Source of the DNA: Gymnopus androsaceus JB14 | Lineage: Eukaryota > Basidiomycota > Agaricomycetes > Agaricales > Omphalotaceae | Direction of reading: 5' to 3' | NCBI GenBank assembly: GCA_009733575.1 | Contig: ML769470.1 | Span: 1-64,000 of the forward strand | Length of the DNA: 64,000 nucleotides | In this document: positions 21,947 through 34,149 of the stretch, one piece after another | Layout of the letters: each line of letters opens with the position of its first letter | Position numbering within the stretch: the first letter of the stretch is position 1 | Made by a program: the position numbers and the translations under genes | The notes under the pieces: model-generated | The model's database searches: none | Seen by the model: only the letters and a program-made list of their open reading frames with translations | What the model was told of the DNA's origin: nothing

Positions 21947-24900
21947 TTAAACCTCCTCCTCTTCCATTAACTCATCTAGATGACCATTCCTAGGCGATGC
22001 GTGTTCCTCCAGTGGTTCAGTCGTTTGCTCATTCCGTTTCATCAGTTCTTCTGGAAGCATCACTGCACGATCTACGGCGACTGGTAGACCTCTATGGCGT
22101 CCTCGTACCCTGCAATACATGAGTGAGTGAGTGAGTGCAAGAGATTTACATCGACCAGACGCACATTATGATGATCACAACCACTTTGGATAGTGGTTTC
22201 ATCGCACCGACGAAGGAATAGTTCTCCTGAGTCGATATATCAACATGAAGAACACCGAAGAGTAAGACAAAGACCATACCGTTGGTATACCCAAGCTCAG
22301 TCCAATTCCACCAAAAGCCGATACGAGTTCAAAGAGAACGCGAAACAGATCAAACCATGGTTGATTTTCATCGAGTATATTATGTCTTTCAATGATAGCA
22401 ATAAAGAATACTCCCCAGACCAGCCACCATATATCTGCAAGCACAAGGTAAGTGGCAATACCCGTACGAAGCCAAGTATGATTCTCACCAATACTGAGCT
22501 GTCTGCGCAAATGCCAGCCAATGTATCGACTAATGCGCTGACGGGGTTCAAGATCGTCAAAATCGGTGGGTTCTTCCTCGTTCTCAGGCCGCGGTTCGAA
22601 CACACCCAAGGACTGTTCCTCGTATCTGCAGGAATCCAAACCTCATCAGATACTAAAGTCGAAACCGAGGAGGAACAATGCCATACACATTCGTTGAACG
22701 AATACTCAAAGCAACCTATCCGGCCTTATTAGTGTAGGGCTCACCTAGCTTGCACAGAGAGCTAGCTTACCGGATAAATCTACAAGTAATTAGACGCACA
22801 AGATTGCTTCAAATTGAATCTAAAAAACTCACAGCGATGTACATCATCACGACATACAAAAACCTGGCGTGCTAGTCAGCTCCAGAACGGCCTGGGGACG
22901 AAACTAACTCACTGGACAGCAGGTGCAAGATCAGCCAAGGCAATGATGGAGAACCCAGAAGCCCGCGCTGCTAGACCTTGGAAGAGACCGGCAACGATAC
23001 GAGGCCCAATGGGAAGTGACGTCCAAACTTCCAATCCGATATCTAATATTTCAAAGGATGCCCATTCCACCATACTAGATGACGCTGTAAGGATCTCTAT
23101 GACGCAGGCAAAGCGTTGAATCTAACCTGAAGAGAAGCAGACATAGAACCAAGAACCAAGTCTGATGACTGGGAAATCTGGGGGGGGGGGGAAAACTCGT
23201 CAACAAATTCGATATCTTCCAGCAAAAACAGAGCGTACAGATATACAAAACATCTAAAAGTCAAAATGGAAACAGCTCAGTTCCAACGCATCTTGATTGC
23301 AAGGAAACATGCTATGTACCTTCGAGGATGATCCAGCAAAAAGCTGAAGGCTTGTTCTGATTCTGATCCTGGCGTTGTAATCTTCGATCCAATCCAGCTA
23401 ACGACATGCGTTCAAAAAGTACCACGTTAACGAATGCTGACCAGAACTTACATCACCAATCGTAGACTAAGCAGGGTTATTCAGGTGTAAGCTCGATGTG
23501 CCCAGGTTTACGACTCACAAAATAGGCTAAGAAAGTCAAGTCATTCAGCCCAGGCGCTCTATAAGATGGAAAGTAACGAACCAAAGCATGATTTCCAGCC
23601 AAAATGACGAACATCAAAGAAACTGAAGCAGGAGTTTAATAATTTTCACCACGGAAACCAAGGAGCCTCATACAAATCATGAGATATGCATTTTGGAATG
23701 GAACCATTCCTCTTTAAATGACTCTCGATAAGCAAACATTGAGGAAAGAGAGAAGTTTCAAATGACGCACTCGTCTACTAAAGAAAGCCCGCCCCCGGTG
23801 TAGGCACCCATAACCTGGAACAAGCTGAACCTGTTCGAGCGGATATGAGTACCGGAACGCGAGAGAAGAATTTATCAGCGCATACCAAGGCTTCTTGACG
23901 AAACGCGACTGATTCGCAAACACATCGTCGTACTCGTGCGTGACAGACAGCCATGGTGCGAAGAGGATATATGATATGAGTTGGGTGCCAAAAAAGTACT
24001 AGAAAAGCGATGAGAAATATTAGATATTAGGAAGCAGACAGAAGCTCACCAGAGGCACCATATAGCTCAACCACCTTAACGCAACATACTCTATCCCACC
24101 AATCTGTTCGACCAACTCGTCTGCCAGAGTCTCCACGTGAAAATCCGAGTTTCGTCCAACAGCAATCTCGGCATTGGGACTGAGCCAGGACACGCCGTTA
24201 CCCTCAACGGTACGAGTGTACGGTATTGTAAGCTTGCGTTCCAATTTCCGATAGACACCAGGTGCAACAAGTTTAATGGCTTTACGCGACAGAGTAAGGA
24301 ATCCAGGAAACCCCAAGTCGTATTTTTTAGAGGGACTGGCGGTATTAGGATTTGGGAGTCGATTTGAAAGGATAGTGGTGTTTCTTCGCGTGAGCGGGAC
24401 ACCTAAAAAGAGGTGTTATTTAGAACTTTCATCGGAATGTTATACGCCACGTACCTCTGGTTGTGCGGATGGTGTTTACTCTTCTCATCGATGTAGAATA
24501 AGCGAACTCAACTCCATTATTACGAGGATGTGGAGGGGAATGTACAGTCGGGTGTTCGGGTGGTAGTTCTGTATTGATCGCTTCAGGAGACGATCTCCAA
24601 GTGTCTGAGAGTATGGGATCCGTGTTCGACTGATGTTCTGCCTTCTTTTCGGCGTCCACCGTACCCGGAAGGTGTTGGATGATCAACTGTTATTGTAGGA
24701 CCTTCGAAAGATATTGGCGCGTTATTCCTGCTGTTCATAGGAACTGGTTCCCTGGCTTTGAACGCAGCGATAGGCGATGAAATGGATGCTAGGAATGTTT
24801 TGCGATCCTGGGGAACTTTTCTTGTGTTTGCTTGAACATATGCGTACTCGCAACACCGCTTGAAGTACTCTCTAGGGTCTAGTAAAAACCATCGGAGCGA

Positions 24901-25423
24901 GTATGAGCTTTACGCACTTCCGAACCAAGACCATGATCCATGAGACCATTGTTATATCACCCTATTGGATGCACAAGTTATTCAGCCATGTCTATAGCCT
25001 ATTGCTGCATTCTTACCATCATCATAAGCAGGTAAAGGATTACCTGCTGCCAGGCAGTCAAAGACGACAAATTGACTACGGATAGTCCGGTAACAGTCAT
25101 AGAGCTGTATGCAAGGAATCTATTTCTTATATTTAGTACATCGCGAAAGTCCACCTTTCAGAAAACTGACAGAGAGTCGATATAACTAATTTTGAACTTG
25201 ATCAGTGTGGGATGAAGATATACAGCCAAACATTAAGAGAGGAGCATACCTGGCCATTGCACCCCCAGAATATTACCGAGGCAAGTAGGGGAACCACCAC
25301 GAAGGCCGCCAAATGAAGTCTGAAGAAGGTTGATTCATATAGAATGAAATTCTCTATGCGGTCATAGCAGCGAGAAAAGAAGTTGCCAGACGGGACTTTG
25401 GCCTCCGCCGGTTTTGCAATCAT
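21947..25423 (-). CDS. TRK-type high-affinity potassium transporter
   Basis: A plasma-membrane K+ uptake protein with four pore-loop units, encoded in many exons. The first hydrophobic region is FFRLHLAAFVVVPLLASVIF. The four pore glycine motifs are all readable after splicing: SSMTVTGLSVVN, FSLFQVMGAYTGGGLSLVDE (joined through a 23.8-kb intron ending CGAACAG), LAARASGFSIIALAD, and ELVSAFGGIGLSLGIPT. The end reads RGRHRGLPVAVDRAVMLPEE with an acidic tail to the TAA at 21947-21949. A large hydrophilic loop follows the first unit, as in other fungal TRKs. The run of twelve Gs at 23179 on the plus strand becomes a C tract right before a splice acceptor. The start Met at 25423 faces the citrate carrier gene 183 bp away. 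No break was found, though not every exon was traced base by base. Confidence 0.88.
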
Positions 25424-25606
25424 ATTCGAATTGCGTTCAAAGCTTTCGACTTGGGTTGGGGGTTCAACTAAAGGTTCATTGCGAGAAGGCTCAGTAGAAG
25501 AAGTTGAGTGCGGAATAGGTCCGAGGCGGCATCATAATTGAGCGTCAACTTAAATGCCGGTGCTTGCCGGATTCGCCTTCTCTTCAACCATCTCGCGATA
25601 GCTGCA
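25424..25606. promoter_or_regulatory. Divergent promoter between TRK and citrate carrier genes
   Basis: The spacer is 183 bp between two start codons pointing away from each other. No individual site is identified. Confidence 0.45.
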
Positions 25607-26942
25607 ATGGCCTTTCAAAAGGAAAAACCCATACATTCACTGTAATGCCTATACTCTCCTTATACTTTATCTATCTGAAGTATCTTCTTCCAGCATCGCA
25701 GGAACTACTGCAGGAGCTATTGAAGCGTATGCAAAACTTCCTAATCGCCTTCTGCGGTCTTTTAACTTGCGATTGGCCTGTTAGATTTCGTCACGTACCC
25801 TACAGAGTTTGTCAAAACGCGTTCTCAATTCGGAGGAAAGGTATATCGCAATTCTGGGACGGTATTCAACAAACCATTGAAACCGAAATCTGTAGAGACT
25901 AGCACCACTTGAAATCATCCGCGAAACATTAAAGACAAAGGGAGTAACCGGGCTTTATTCTGGATGCAGTGCGCTCGTGAATAGGGAACGCGACCAAAGG
26001 CAGGAGTGCGATTTGTTAGCTACGACCACTTCAAGGGTATGCTAGCTGATCGCAGAGGTGTGTTGTATGTGGATTCTGTGCTGCGAACGGTAGCTAATGG
26101 TAATTCAAGGGCAAAGTCAGTGCACCGCGTAGTCTTCTTGGTAGCTTTTTCGGCCTCCCTCACTTTTCCACCGTTAATGCAAATCTCTTGTAGCCGGTCT
26201 TGGAGCTGGAATGACGGAAGCCATATTTGCTGTGACACCGTCGGAAACCATCAAGTGTGTTTTCCTTCATCGAATAATGCTTCCTTGTCATTCTGAACAG
26301 CTACCTTCTAGAACGAAAATGATCGATGACGCGAACAGGCCTAATCCTCAATATCGTGGTCTCGTACATGGAACAATATCCATTGTGCGTCAGGAGGGTA
26401 TCTTTGGGATTTATCGCGGTCTTTTCCCAGTGGTGAGTACAACAACATCTTATTTTACCAGAATACCAAGCTGAACTGGTCTTCACTCAGTAGATGATGC
26501 GCCAAGGCGCAAATTCCGCAGTCAGATTCACCACATATTCCACTTTGAAGCAGTTTGTCCAGGGAACTGCGAGACCTGGACAGACATTACCTAGCACGAT
26601 AACGTTTGGTATCGGAGCGATTGCTGGATTGGTCACGGTGTATACTACTATGCCTCTTGAGTGAGTCGCCGGCCACCTTCAGGACATGTTTCTTGTTTTT
26701 GCTAATTACCTTCCCTCTCTCTCGTTCCTAGCGTCGTCAAAACCCGAATGCAATCCCTCGAAGCCCGGTCACAATACCGAAACTCCTTCCACTGTGCGTA
26801 CCGCATTTTCACTGAAGAAGGTGTCCGCCGCTTTTGGACAGGAACAACACCGCGGTTGGCGAGGCTGGTGATGAGCGGTGGGATTGTGTTTACGGTGTAC
26901 GAGAACATTATCAAGTTGATTGGACATTCAAGTTCAACATGA
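25607..26942 (+). CDS. Mitochondrial tricarboxylate (citrate) carrier, with probable indels
   Basis: A mitochondrial carrier family protein of the Ctp1 type, which exchanges citrate across the inner membrane. The start is MAFQKEKPIHSLIAGTTAGA at 25607. All three carrier signatures can be read: YPTEFVKTR, TPSETIKTK and MPLDVVKTR; SALV, GNATK and AGVRFVSYDHFKGML plus LGAGMTEAIFAVTPSETIK match Ctp1. The second half is clean across its introns. The first half is not: one base is out of frame at the acceptor near 25793, and extra single bases appear near 25980 and 25996 within the LVIGNATKAG stretch. Either the gene is a young pseudogene or these are sequence errors. The stop is at 26940-26942. 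The intron after LADRRG would need a weak GTGTTG donor. Confidence 0.75.
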
Positions 26943-27280
26943 ACTTGACGTATCTGTGGGTCTGGTAAACAATCTATGGGAGTGTTTCCTTATAGAGTAT
27001 ACAAAATTAATCCACAAAACGCGGCCTGCGACGAAGTAAATCGAGGAGACTACGACGTAGGTATTCATGATAAAGAATCATACATTTTTCGAGAGAGCCA
27101 GCACGCGTTTACTTACCGGCTATACTGCAACATAAAAACTCGAAAAGAAAGGGTTCCATCAACTCTAGACCGTGGGGTGAGAGTGGGGCCAGGTTATCTG
27201 GAAAAGTTTAGAAAACAACAGAAAAGTTTCCAAGGCTTGCATACCAATAGTCACCAGGCTTTGCATCGTAACTAACCAAG
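26943..27280. other. Intergenic stretch, no gene seen
   Basis: The frame at 26976-27275 (plus) has no recognisable features and follows directly on the carrier stop. Confidence 0.4.
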
Positions 27281-27527
27281 TATTGATTGACCGGCTTGTT
27301 TCGGCTTGTTTCGGCTTGTTCAACCCAAACAAGCAGGTCAATTGACAAGCCGCAAGTTATCTCACTTTTCTTCGCAACCCGGTTACCATGTACATTATGT
27401 ACAGTAAAAGACTATATATATACATAAAAAACTATATAAACACTATACATTTTGTAGTACGTACAGTAACGTACCTGTGGGCAACTTGTGGACAACCTGG
27501 CAAGCCGGTCAAGCCGGTCAATCAATA
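27281..27527. mobile_element. Miniature TIR element with TA ends, 247 bp
   Basis: Perfect 18-bp inverted ends TATTGATTGACCGGCTTG lie at 27281-27298 and 27510-27527. If the outermost TA is the target duplication, the structure matches Tc1/mariner-type MITEs. CGGCTTGTTT is repeated three times just inside the left end, and AAGCCGGTC twice at the right. Confidence 0.7.
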
Positions 27528-28174
27528 CGGACCTTTTTACGATGTGGGCTTGAAGGCCTCGTATGTCGTAGCTCGTGTAGCTCGGAGTGGCTACTTACCT
27601 AGTACTTATTGTCAGTTTTTGCAAGTAGTAGTTGAATCCAAGTACGAATCACCCACCATGTGGAATTCTCAAAAAAACAATTGTTTAAATTTGGTTTGAA
27701 TACCGGAATGCAATTGACCGGAGTACTTCATTGACCGGAGTACTTCTTTTACTTCTTTTACAATCAAGTACAGCCTATTATGTAATGATCTAAAAGGAAG
27801 GAAGATCCAAAGATCGACGGTCTAATTGGGAATTCAGAAATGGCATCGAAAGAAGGGTAAAGAAGGACGCCCAGGAGCGCACCGTTTCAAAGGTAGGTAG
27901 TTTTTTAAATTATCCTTGGAAGCTATGGTAACCTTCCAGGAGCTTCCTCGGAGCAGCAGTGTATCCTGTAGCGCTCCTCCATTTTCACGCTGTGCAAACA
28001 AGGAACAAAGTATTGGAAATAAGAAAAAAGAACTGCAACGGATTTATTGAATGTTTGACCTCTCTTGGGCCCGGAGGCAAATGAGTACCGTACATGTGTA
28101 TCTACAAGTAGTATTTATACCTATAAAAGTGCATATGTCATAAATATCACATATAGTAAGTGGATACTATGTGA

Positions 28175-28659
28175 CAGCAAATTGCAAAACCGGAGGCCAC
28201 TTCGGAATTCCCCTGGTGTGATCGCCGCCCGGCACCACCCTGCTGGCGCCCAGCAAGCGCCTGTTGAGACCATTGACATTCTCGATTCATGTGCTTACTT
28301 GCAGTGTAGGAAGAGGAGGAATAGGGCCACATAACCATCGATATAGTATACCGATGTCTGTTCAAGCTGGGGCTGCCCATTGTACATTAAATATAGCAGA
28401 GCAAAAAAGTTCAAGCGACCAACTGTCAATAAGTGATGAGCTTGGACGACATCAACATAGTTGAACATTACTTACCTAAATACATGAAATTCTATTCTGC
28501 GTCACGCAGCTAAACAACAGTGAAGCGACAATTATAAACTCGTCCAACGTCGTTACGGTTGAGCTGCGCATTGGCGCCTACTGAGCGCTAGTGGGACTTT
28601 GCCGAGCGGCCATCACACCAGGGGAATTCCGAAGTGGCCTCCGGTTTTGCAATTTGCTG
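28175..28659. mobile_element. TIR element with long (~50-bp) inverted ends, 485 bp
   Basis: The left end starts CAGCAAATTGCAAAACCGGA and the right end is its inverted match through TGGTGTGAT-GCCGC, almost perfect over about 50 bases. No clear target duplication is seen in the flanks. The interior is non-coding. The high identity of the ends suggests fairly recent activity. Confidence 0.75.
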
Positions 28660-29385
28660 GAATATATGCACGGATATTTCTGTGATATCAGAATCGTAAG
28701 TACATTGTAATTGTAGTTTAAAATAGATTTTCTAAATTCCAACACAAAGCACCCCTGTGTGTATTCATCATGGAACCGCCAGCTTCAATATAAAGTCAGG
28801 GGAGTTTATAAAAGCATTTTGGAAGCTCTTGCCCCTTACATATTGTTGTATCTATGTTTCAGAATTGATATACATGAATTACAGGGTCTCAGTCTTTTCT
28901 GCATTGAAAATGGTTGAGTTTCCATTTCGCAAGCAGCTTTAAGTGCCAAATTCACCAAATTCTTCAAGTTTTGCCAGTGCATGTACTTATTATTACCAGG
29001 CTAACATTGAATACATGAAAAAAGCTATACTACACGCCTATTCCACTGTCAGCTGGAGTATTTCTCTGAGATTTTCCGGGGCAGGTCGCATTTGAGGGCG
29101 ATTGAGAGTCTGTCCTGTATGTGATGCGGAGAGGGAAATGTATGTATCATCAGTAATTTTACCAAAATTCTTTTCGCAAAGGTGCCGTGATCGTACTTGA
29201 ACAAAATTACTAGTAACTCCATAGATCATACAAGTTTTCTTTCTCTCATCATAGGGTAAGCTGTGGGTTTTCTGTTATTCAATTATGACAACTGAATCGG
29301 AAACCTTATGTAGTGTCGCAGGAACAAGTACAGTACTAGGGTATATGCATATAAATTCACCCCAAGTGCTGCGTGTAATCTCTGC
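28660..29385. other. Intergenic stretch with one copy of a dispersed motif
   Basis: TCAGGGGAGTTTATAAAA at about 28796-28813 recurs inverted at about 39114 and 39304. No gene is seen here. Confidence 0.4.
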
Positions 29386-31042
29386 CTAGAACTTGCGGAC
29401 CTGTAAGAAAATGTAAGTAGCAACTCTGCACATCCGAGGAAGGGAACAAACTTGTTGAGCAGTGTAACCAAGATCGAGCAGTGCACCCGTGAGCGCTCCC
29501 TGACCTGTCCACCCAGTATACTTGTTGCCATCTCGCACGCCAGCAATGCGTTGGACCATGGCGGGGGGTCCTGGAAATTCAGCAGTCAGCACTAGCCATC
29601 ATCTCAAAAATGAGGAGCAAGGAGAGTAATTCACCAGCGACGCAGATCAATTTATTCAACGAGGGATCCGCTGGTGGTGGAGCATACTTCTGAATCATGG
29701 CAGCATCAATCTGACCAGTCTCGCCTTGAATAACAATTATGGAAAACGTCAGCCACTGTTGAACCTGAATACTATGAGCGTACCAGTCCAGCCTTGAGGG
29801 GGACTAGAAAGGGCATAGACCACATCAAAAGAGCCCGGGTATGTCTGCTTCATCGCGTCTAGTTCTCCACGCATGATGATGTCGCTTTCCGAGTCGTTTC
29901 CGAAAAGGAGAAAGAACTTGGCTTTGTTGTTTGGGTCGGATAGACTCAAGTGGAGTATTTGCAGCATACGAGAGCTGATGATGAGGTATCAGTGTAAAAA
30001 TATGACATAGAAAAGCGACGTACAGTCCCGTCCCTTCAGCAAGCATTGTCACCGAGTTGTATTGATTAACTGTTGTCCTTTGTCAGTGGTCAGGAAATAG
30101 GCAAAAATGTCAATCGAGTACTTGTCCAAGGAATGCATGAAGGGGCGCATTGATTATAACCCATGATTCCCAGCTTTTCTCCAACCTGTCAAAGTTTTCA
30201 GCCTCAAAAACATGACAATGAAAAAGGCCCCGAAGCATCAAACTTCCTCCAGTTTGGGATTCATGACATACCTTCAGTGAATGAATATAGTTGGACATCT
30301 TGCCGTTGGGTATCTTCTGAACAAGCAAAGACAAAATCCCGACCGAGCCTGGTACTGTGATGGGCGCGTACGCTCGGTAGACCATAAATGGCCCCTCTTC
30401 GCTGGGATAATCAAAAGGGGGACAGATGAGCTTTGTCCCGGGATCCTCGTAGCAGGGTTTCTCATCGGGCGCACGGACTATACAGGTGCAGGAGACTTTA
30501 ACATCGGAGACAACTTCTGGGTCGTCAAATGCAAAGTCAAATCTGGTAACGATAGTATAGAATCAATTCAACCAAGATCCAAAAAATACACGTACCTCGA
30601 GGTGTCTTCAGTAGACTTGACAACGGTCTTGAGTGTGAGGAAGGTGAAGACACCGGGCGGTTGGAGACCCTGGTGGTGTACGGGGGTAGCCCCAGAGGAT
30701 ACTATCTGTGCGTGTCTGGCGACCGCACGACGGACAATGCTAGCTATTCAAAGACGGGTTAGTGGCAAGGACTCGTATAGTAAGAAAATAATCGAACTCA
30801 CTCGCCTCGATGACGCCGTGATGCTCATATGCGATCTCAGGCTCCTCTGACACAGTCTGAGTCAACGCAGTCCGAGTCAGCGCAGCATCGCCATCAAGTC
30901 CATCATCTAGAGGACGAGCCAGGCAAACCTGCGCAAAAGTGGCATGAACGGAGTCCGGACAACGGTGTGGTATAAAACGAAGACGACTTACGGCTTCTTT
31001 CGAGTCAACGGCTATCGATCCCCAAGGCTTTGGAGATGGCAT
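29386..31042 (-). CDS. NADH-cytochrome b5 reductase-like flavoprotein
   Basis: An FAD/NAD(P)H oxidoreductase passing electrons from NADH to a one-electron acceptor, by family. The start is MPSPKPWGSIAVDSKEA. A family-specific N-terminal region of about 130 residues precedes the flavin domain, where VYRAYAPI stands for the usual RxYTPI/S motif and VQKIPNGKMSNYIHSL follows as in b5 reductases. The nucleotide domain has AEGTGLSRMLQILHLSL (usually GGTGI), FLLFGNDSESDIIMRGELDA, PQGWTG and CVAGPPAMVQRIAG. The last intron, GTTTGTT to TTCTTACAG, lets the protein end in QQVRKF, close to the QVxKF end of Mcr1/Cbr1. Introns with good GT/AG ends are seen at about 30930-30990, 30745-30802 and 29978-30020. 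The acidic N-terminus, rather than a membrane anchor, is unusual. Confidence 0.78.
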
Positions 31043-31383
31043 CGTGCTGCTCTGGGGTAGCTAGCTGCTGTCCTGTGCATACTATTCCGGTATTCAGCAA
31101 TGAAGCGACGCAAGAGGAGGTGTATAAACATACATTGCTCGACTTGCTGCGTTGTGAGATTGGTCTTCAAAGCTATGTCATCGAAGCCCATGCCTGTGCG
31201 GACAAATTATCAATTCCCAATTAATATCCTGGGCAGGCAAGTAGGGCGACTTGCCAGTCTGTTTCATGGCGCCCGCGATATAGATGCATTGAAGTGGATG
31301 GGTGGTGGTCATTGTTGATATGGGATGCAAAGTTCAGCTCGAAGCTGATATTATACCTTTCGCTCTCTGACATCATCTATAAG
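31043..31383. other. Intergenic stretch before the tandem duplication
   Basis: No gene is seen. The plus frames here have no recognisable features. Confidence 0.4.
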
Positions 31384-34140
31384 AACTGAAGTTCTAGAAC
31401 AAGATGTAAGAGAAAGGACAGGAAGAGCTGCAAAACTGCCTGGTGACCCCAAAATCCATACTAGTAGCGCATTCTTCTACTCGGAGTGTATCAGAGGTGT
31501 GGGGGAGATTTAGTCTCGAGAATCCAAACTCTGGCGATGTTCCATGTGGAGATTAGAGTTTGCAAAATAGGTATCTTAGCACGTAAGTACCTAGGCTGGG
31601 GTTAGTAGTACCATAGAATGTCGCAGCTACGTGCACCGACTCGGAGTCTAGCTGAAACTAGTTATTTGACTACTCATGTGCATTCAAGCGCTTACTGGAG
31701 CAGGGAAGGCCCAGGAAAGCGTTCCAGGGGAGCCCCAGAGATGATGGTGTTTGCCACACCGGATGCTCTGGACTCAACCGGCGTTCAGCACTTGGACCAT
31801 GCCGTGTAATAATCCTTCCTTTCTTCCTTCCAGAGACCTGTACTAAAGGAGCAATTACTACGCTGACAGTGATTGAAGGTTCTTTTCGGTTCACTGACTC
31901 CGACGATGATGCAGACTAAATTCGAGAGTGAAAAGAACGTAGCTAGAACTAGTTCTTTGACTACTCGTGTCCATTCCGTCACCTACTGGGGCAGGAAAGT
32001 GTGCATACTAGTGTGGAATAGTTTTGTTCGATCCCATCGAAGAACTGCAAGAAATCCGGGAAGCCTCCGAGAGGGCGTCAGCGGGGTCTATTTCCAGAGG
32101 ACGGAAATGACAAGCCAAGACTCCTGAAGTCAAGTCAACATCAGCAAACCTGTAAGTATTTTTGCTGGAGAAAACCCATTCATTTGGGACATCTCTGGAG
32201 CAAGGTATGTACTCTATTCCTGAGATCTCTGGCAAAAATTGACAGTTTTTTTTTGACAGCTGTCAAGCTCCAGAGATCTCTGGAGACCTCCAGCGAAAAT
32301 ACAGGTTTTGCTGATGAAGACTCCTGAATTCAAGTCAAGACTCATAGGATTCTTCTTCTTTTGATGGGATCGAACAAGACAAGTTTAGCTCGAAGCTGAG
32401 ATATTATATCTTTCGCTCTCTGAGTCCTGACATCATCTATATAACAAGTTCTAGAACAAGATGTAAGAGAAAGGATGGTGTTAGGGGGCAATTAGGGGAC
32501 TGGAGAGCTGCAAAACTGCCTGGTGACCCCAAAGTCCATACCAGTAGCGCATTCTTCTACTCGGAGTGTATGAGAGGTGTGGGGGAAGATTTAGTCTCGA
32601 GAATCCAAACTCTGGCGATGTTCCATGTGGAGATTAGAGTTTGCAAAATAGGTACCTCAGCATGTAAGTTCCTAGGCTGAGGTTAGTGGTACCATGGAAT
32701 GTCGCAGCTACGTGCACCGACTCGGAGTCGAGCTAGAACTAGTTATTTGACTACTAGCATGCGCATTCAATCACCTACTGGAGCAAGGAAGGCCGAGGAA
32801 AGCGTTCCAGAAAGGAGCAATTACTACGCTGATTGAAGGTTCTTTTCGGTTCACTGACTCCGACGATGATGCAGACTAAATTCGAGAGTGAAAAGAACGT
32901 AGCTAGAACTAGTTCTTTGACTACTCGTGTCCATTCCGCCACCTACTGGGGCAGGAAAAGTGTTGCATAGTGGAATAGTCTTGTTCGATCCCATCCGAAG
33001 AACTGCGAGAAGTCCGGGAGGCTTCCGAGAGGGTGTCAACGGGGTTTATTTCCAGAGGACGGAAGCGACGAGGGAGTCACAGACTCCTTAAGTCAAGTCA
33101 ATACTCCGAGGGGAAAGTTGTTTGGTATTACTCCGACCATCGGGATTCTCCAAGAACCGTCAACCTGTCGGAATTCGCTGATATGTGCCATTGGGAGATA
33201 AGATATCCGCTTCTTCGCCGTTTGACCTCCATTCCGTTACGAATTGCGACCTTCGAAGCTTTCAAAGTACTTGTTGAGGTAAAAATGAAAGAGCTGCCTT
33301 CGTTCATATCCGGGCTCTCCCACCGATTTTGAGTCTCAAGACGAGAACCGAGTGCATTGGTATTATTCCGAGCTGTCGGGATTCTCCAAGAACCGCAAAT
33401 CCGTCGTAATTTCTTGATATGTGTCATTGGTAGATAAGATACTCGGCTTCTTGACCGTTTCTTCTCCGCTTCGTCACAGTTGTGACGAAAGTTTTGTTTC
33501 GACCGTGCACCTTTAGTCCCAGGTATAAGTATGAGTATATGGGTATCTGGAAAGCATGATTACACTCAAATTTCATCCAGATTTTGGCTGTTATTCTGGG
33601 AGGACCTGTAGAGCGAGAACTCAAACAAAAATTGATGGGAAGATGAGACGTGGCACGCGCAAGTTGTTTCAAACTTTGTGAAAGTCGCAAAATGGGATTC
33701 GGCACATTGCCGCACATTGGGGAAGTATTAGTTACTTAGTGGACAGCAATCAATGTTTTGTAGTACTGTATGTACATAACCATCGCTATTATGCAGATTG
33801 AAATGTAGAGAGAGCTGAGCATATAAGTGTATATAAAGGATACTACCTGCGGCCAACATGCTACCGTAGTGTACGCACGCGCACGCGTTGGTATCAATTA
33901 ACGTCCCCCTAACCTATAATTATCGTGACACTTCTGAGCTTCCGAACACCTTCCGAGGCGCTTACCTCAATAAGAAACGGACGCGGAGAGGTACAATGAT
34001 GAGGAAAATACCGTTTTGGGGCTTGTTCTAGTCTATGACACTTCCCGGTTGTTTCCGGTCCTTCTTGATGGGATCGAATAATACCATTGCAGTATGTACT
34101 CTCTCAAGCTCTTGAAGTCAGGACTCATAGGATTCTTCTT
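31384..34140 (+). repeat. Tandem duplication, copy 1 (about 2.75 kb)
   Basis: This block is repeated directly at 34150-36900. It contains two related sub-blocks, marked by GAGCTGCAAAACTGCCTGGT at 31425 and 32505, one miniature element at 32139-32316, and a pair of internal repeats near 33130 and 33363 built on CGGGATTCTCCAAGAACCG. No frame has family features, so I treat the block as non-coding. Short frames such as 33128-33427 (minus) simply run through the internal repeats. Confidence 0.85.
32139..32316. mobile_element. CATCAG-type miniature element in tandem copy 1, 178 bp
   Basis: The left end reads CATCAGCAAACCTGTAAGTA and the right end, inverted, CATCAGCAAAACCTGTATTT. The similarity continues through TTGCTGG/TCGCTGG. 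The interior holds CTCCAGAGATCTCTGGAG palindromes. The flanks repeat AAGACTCCTGA-TCAAGTCAA on both sides, which is part of the local repeat structure. Confidence 0.75.
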
Positions 34141-34149
34141 CTTTTGAGT

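Noticed and set aside
33128..33427. Open frame of 99 codons, repeated as 113 codons at 35837-36178
   Set aside because: Both run through internal direct repeats of the tandem block and gain or lose stops with single-base differences, so protein coding is unlikely.
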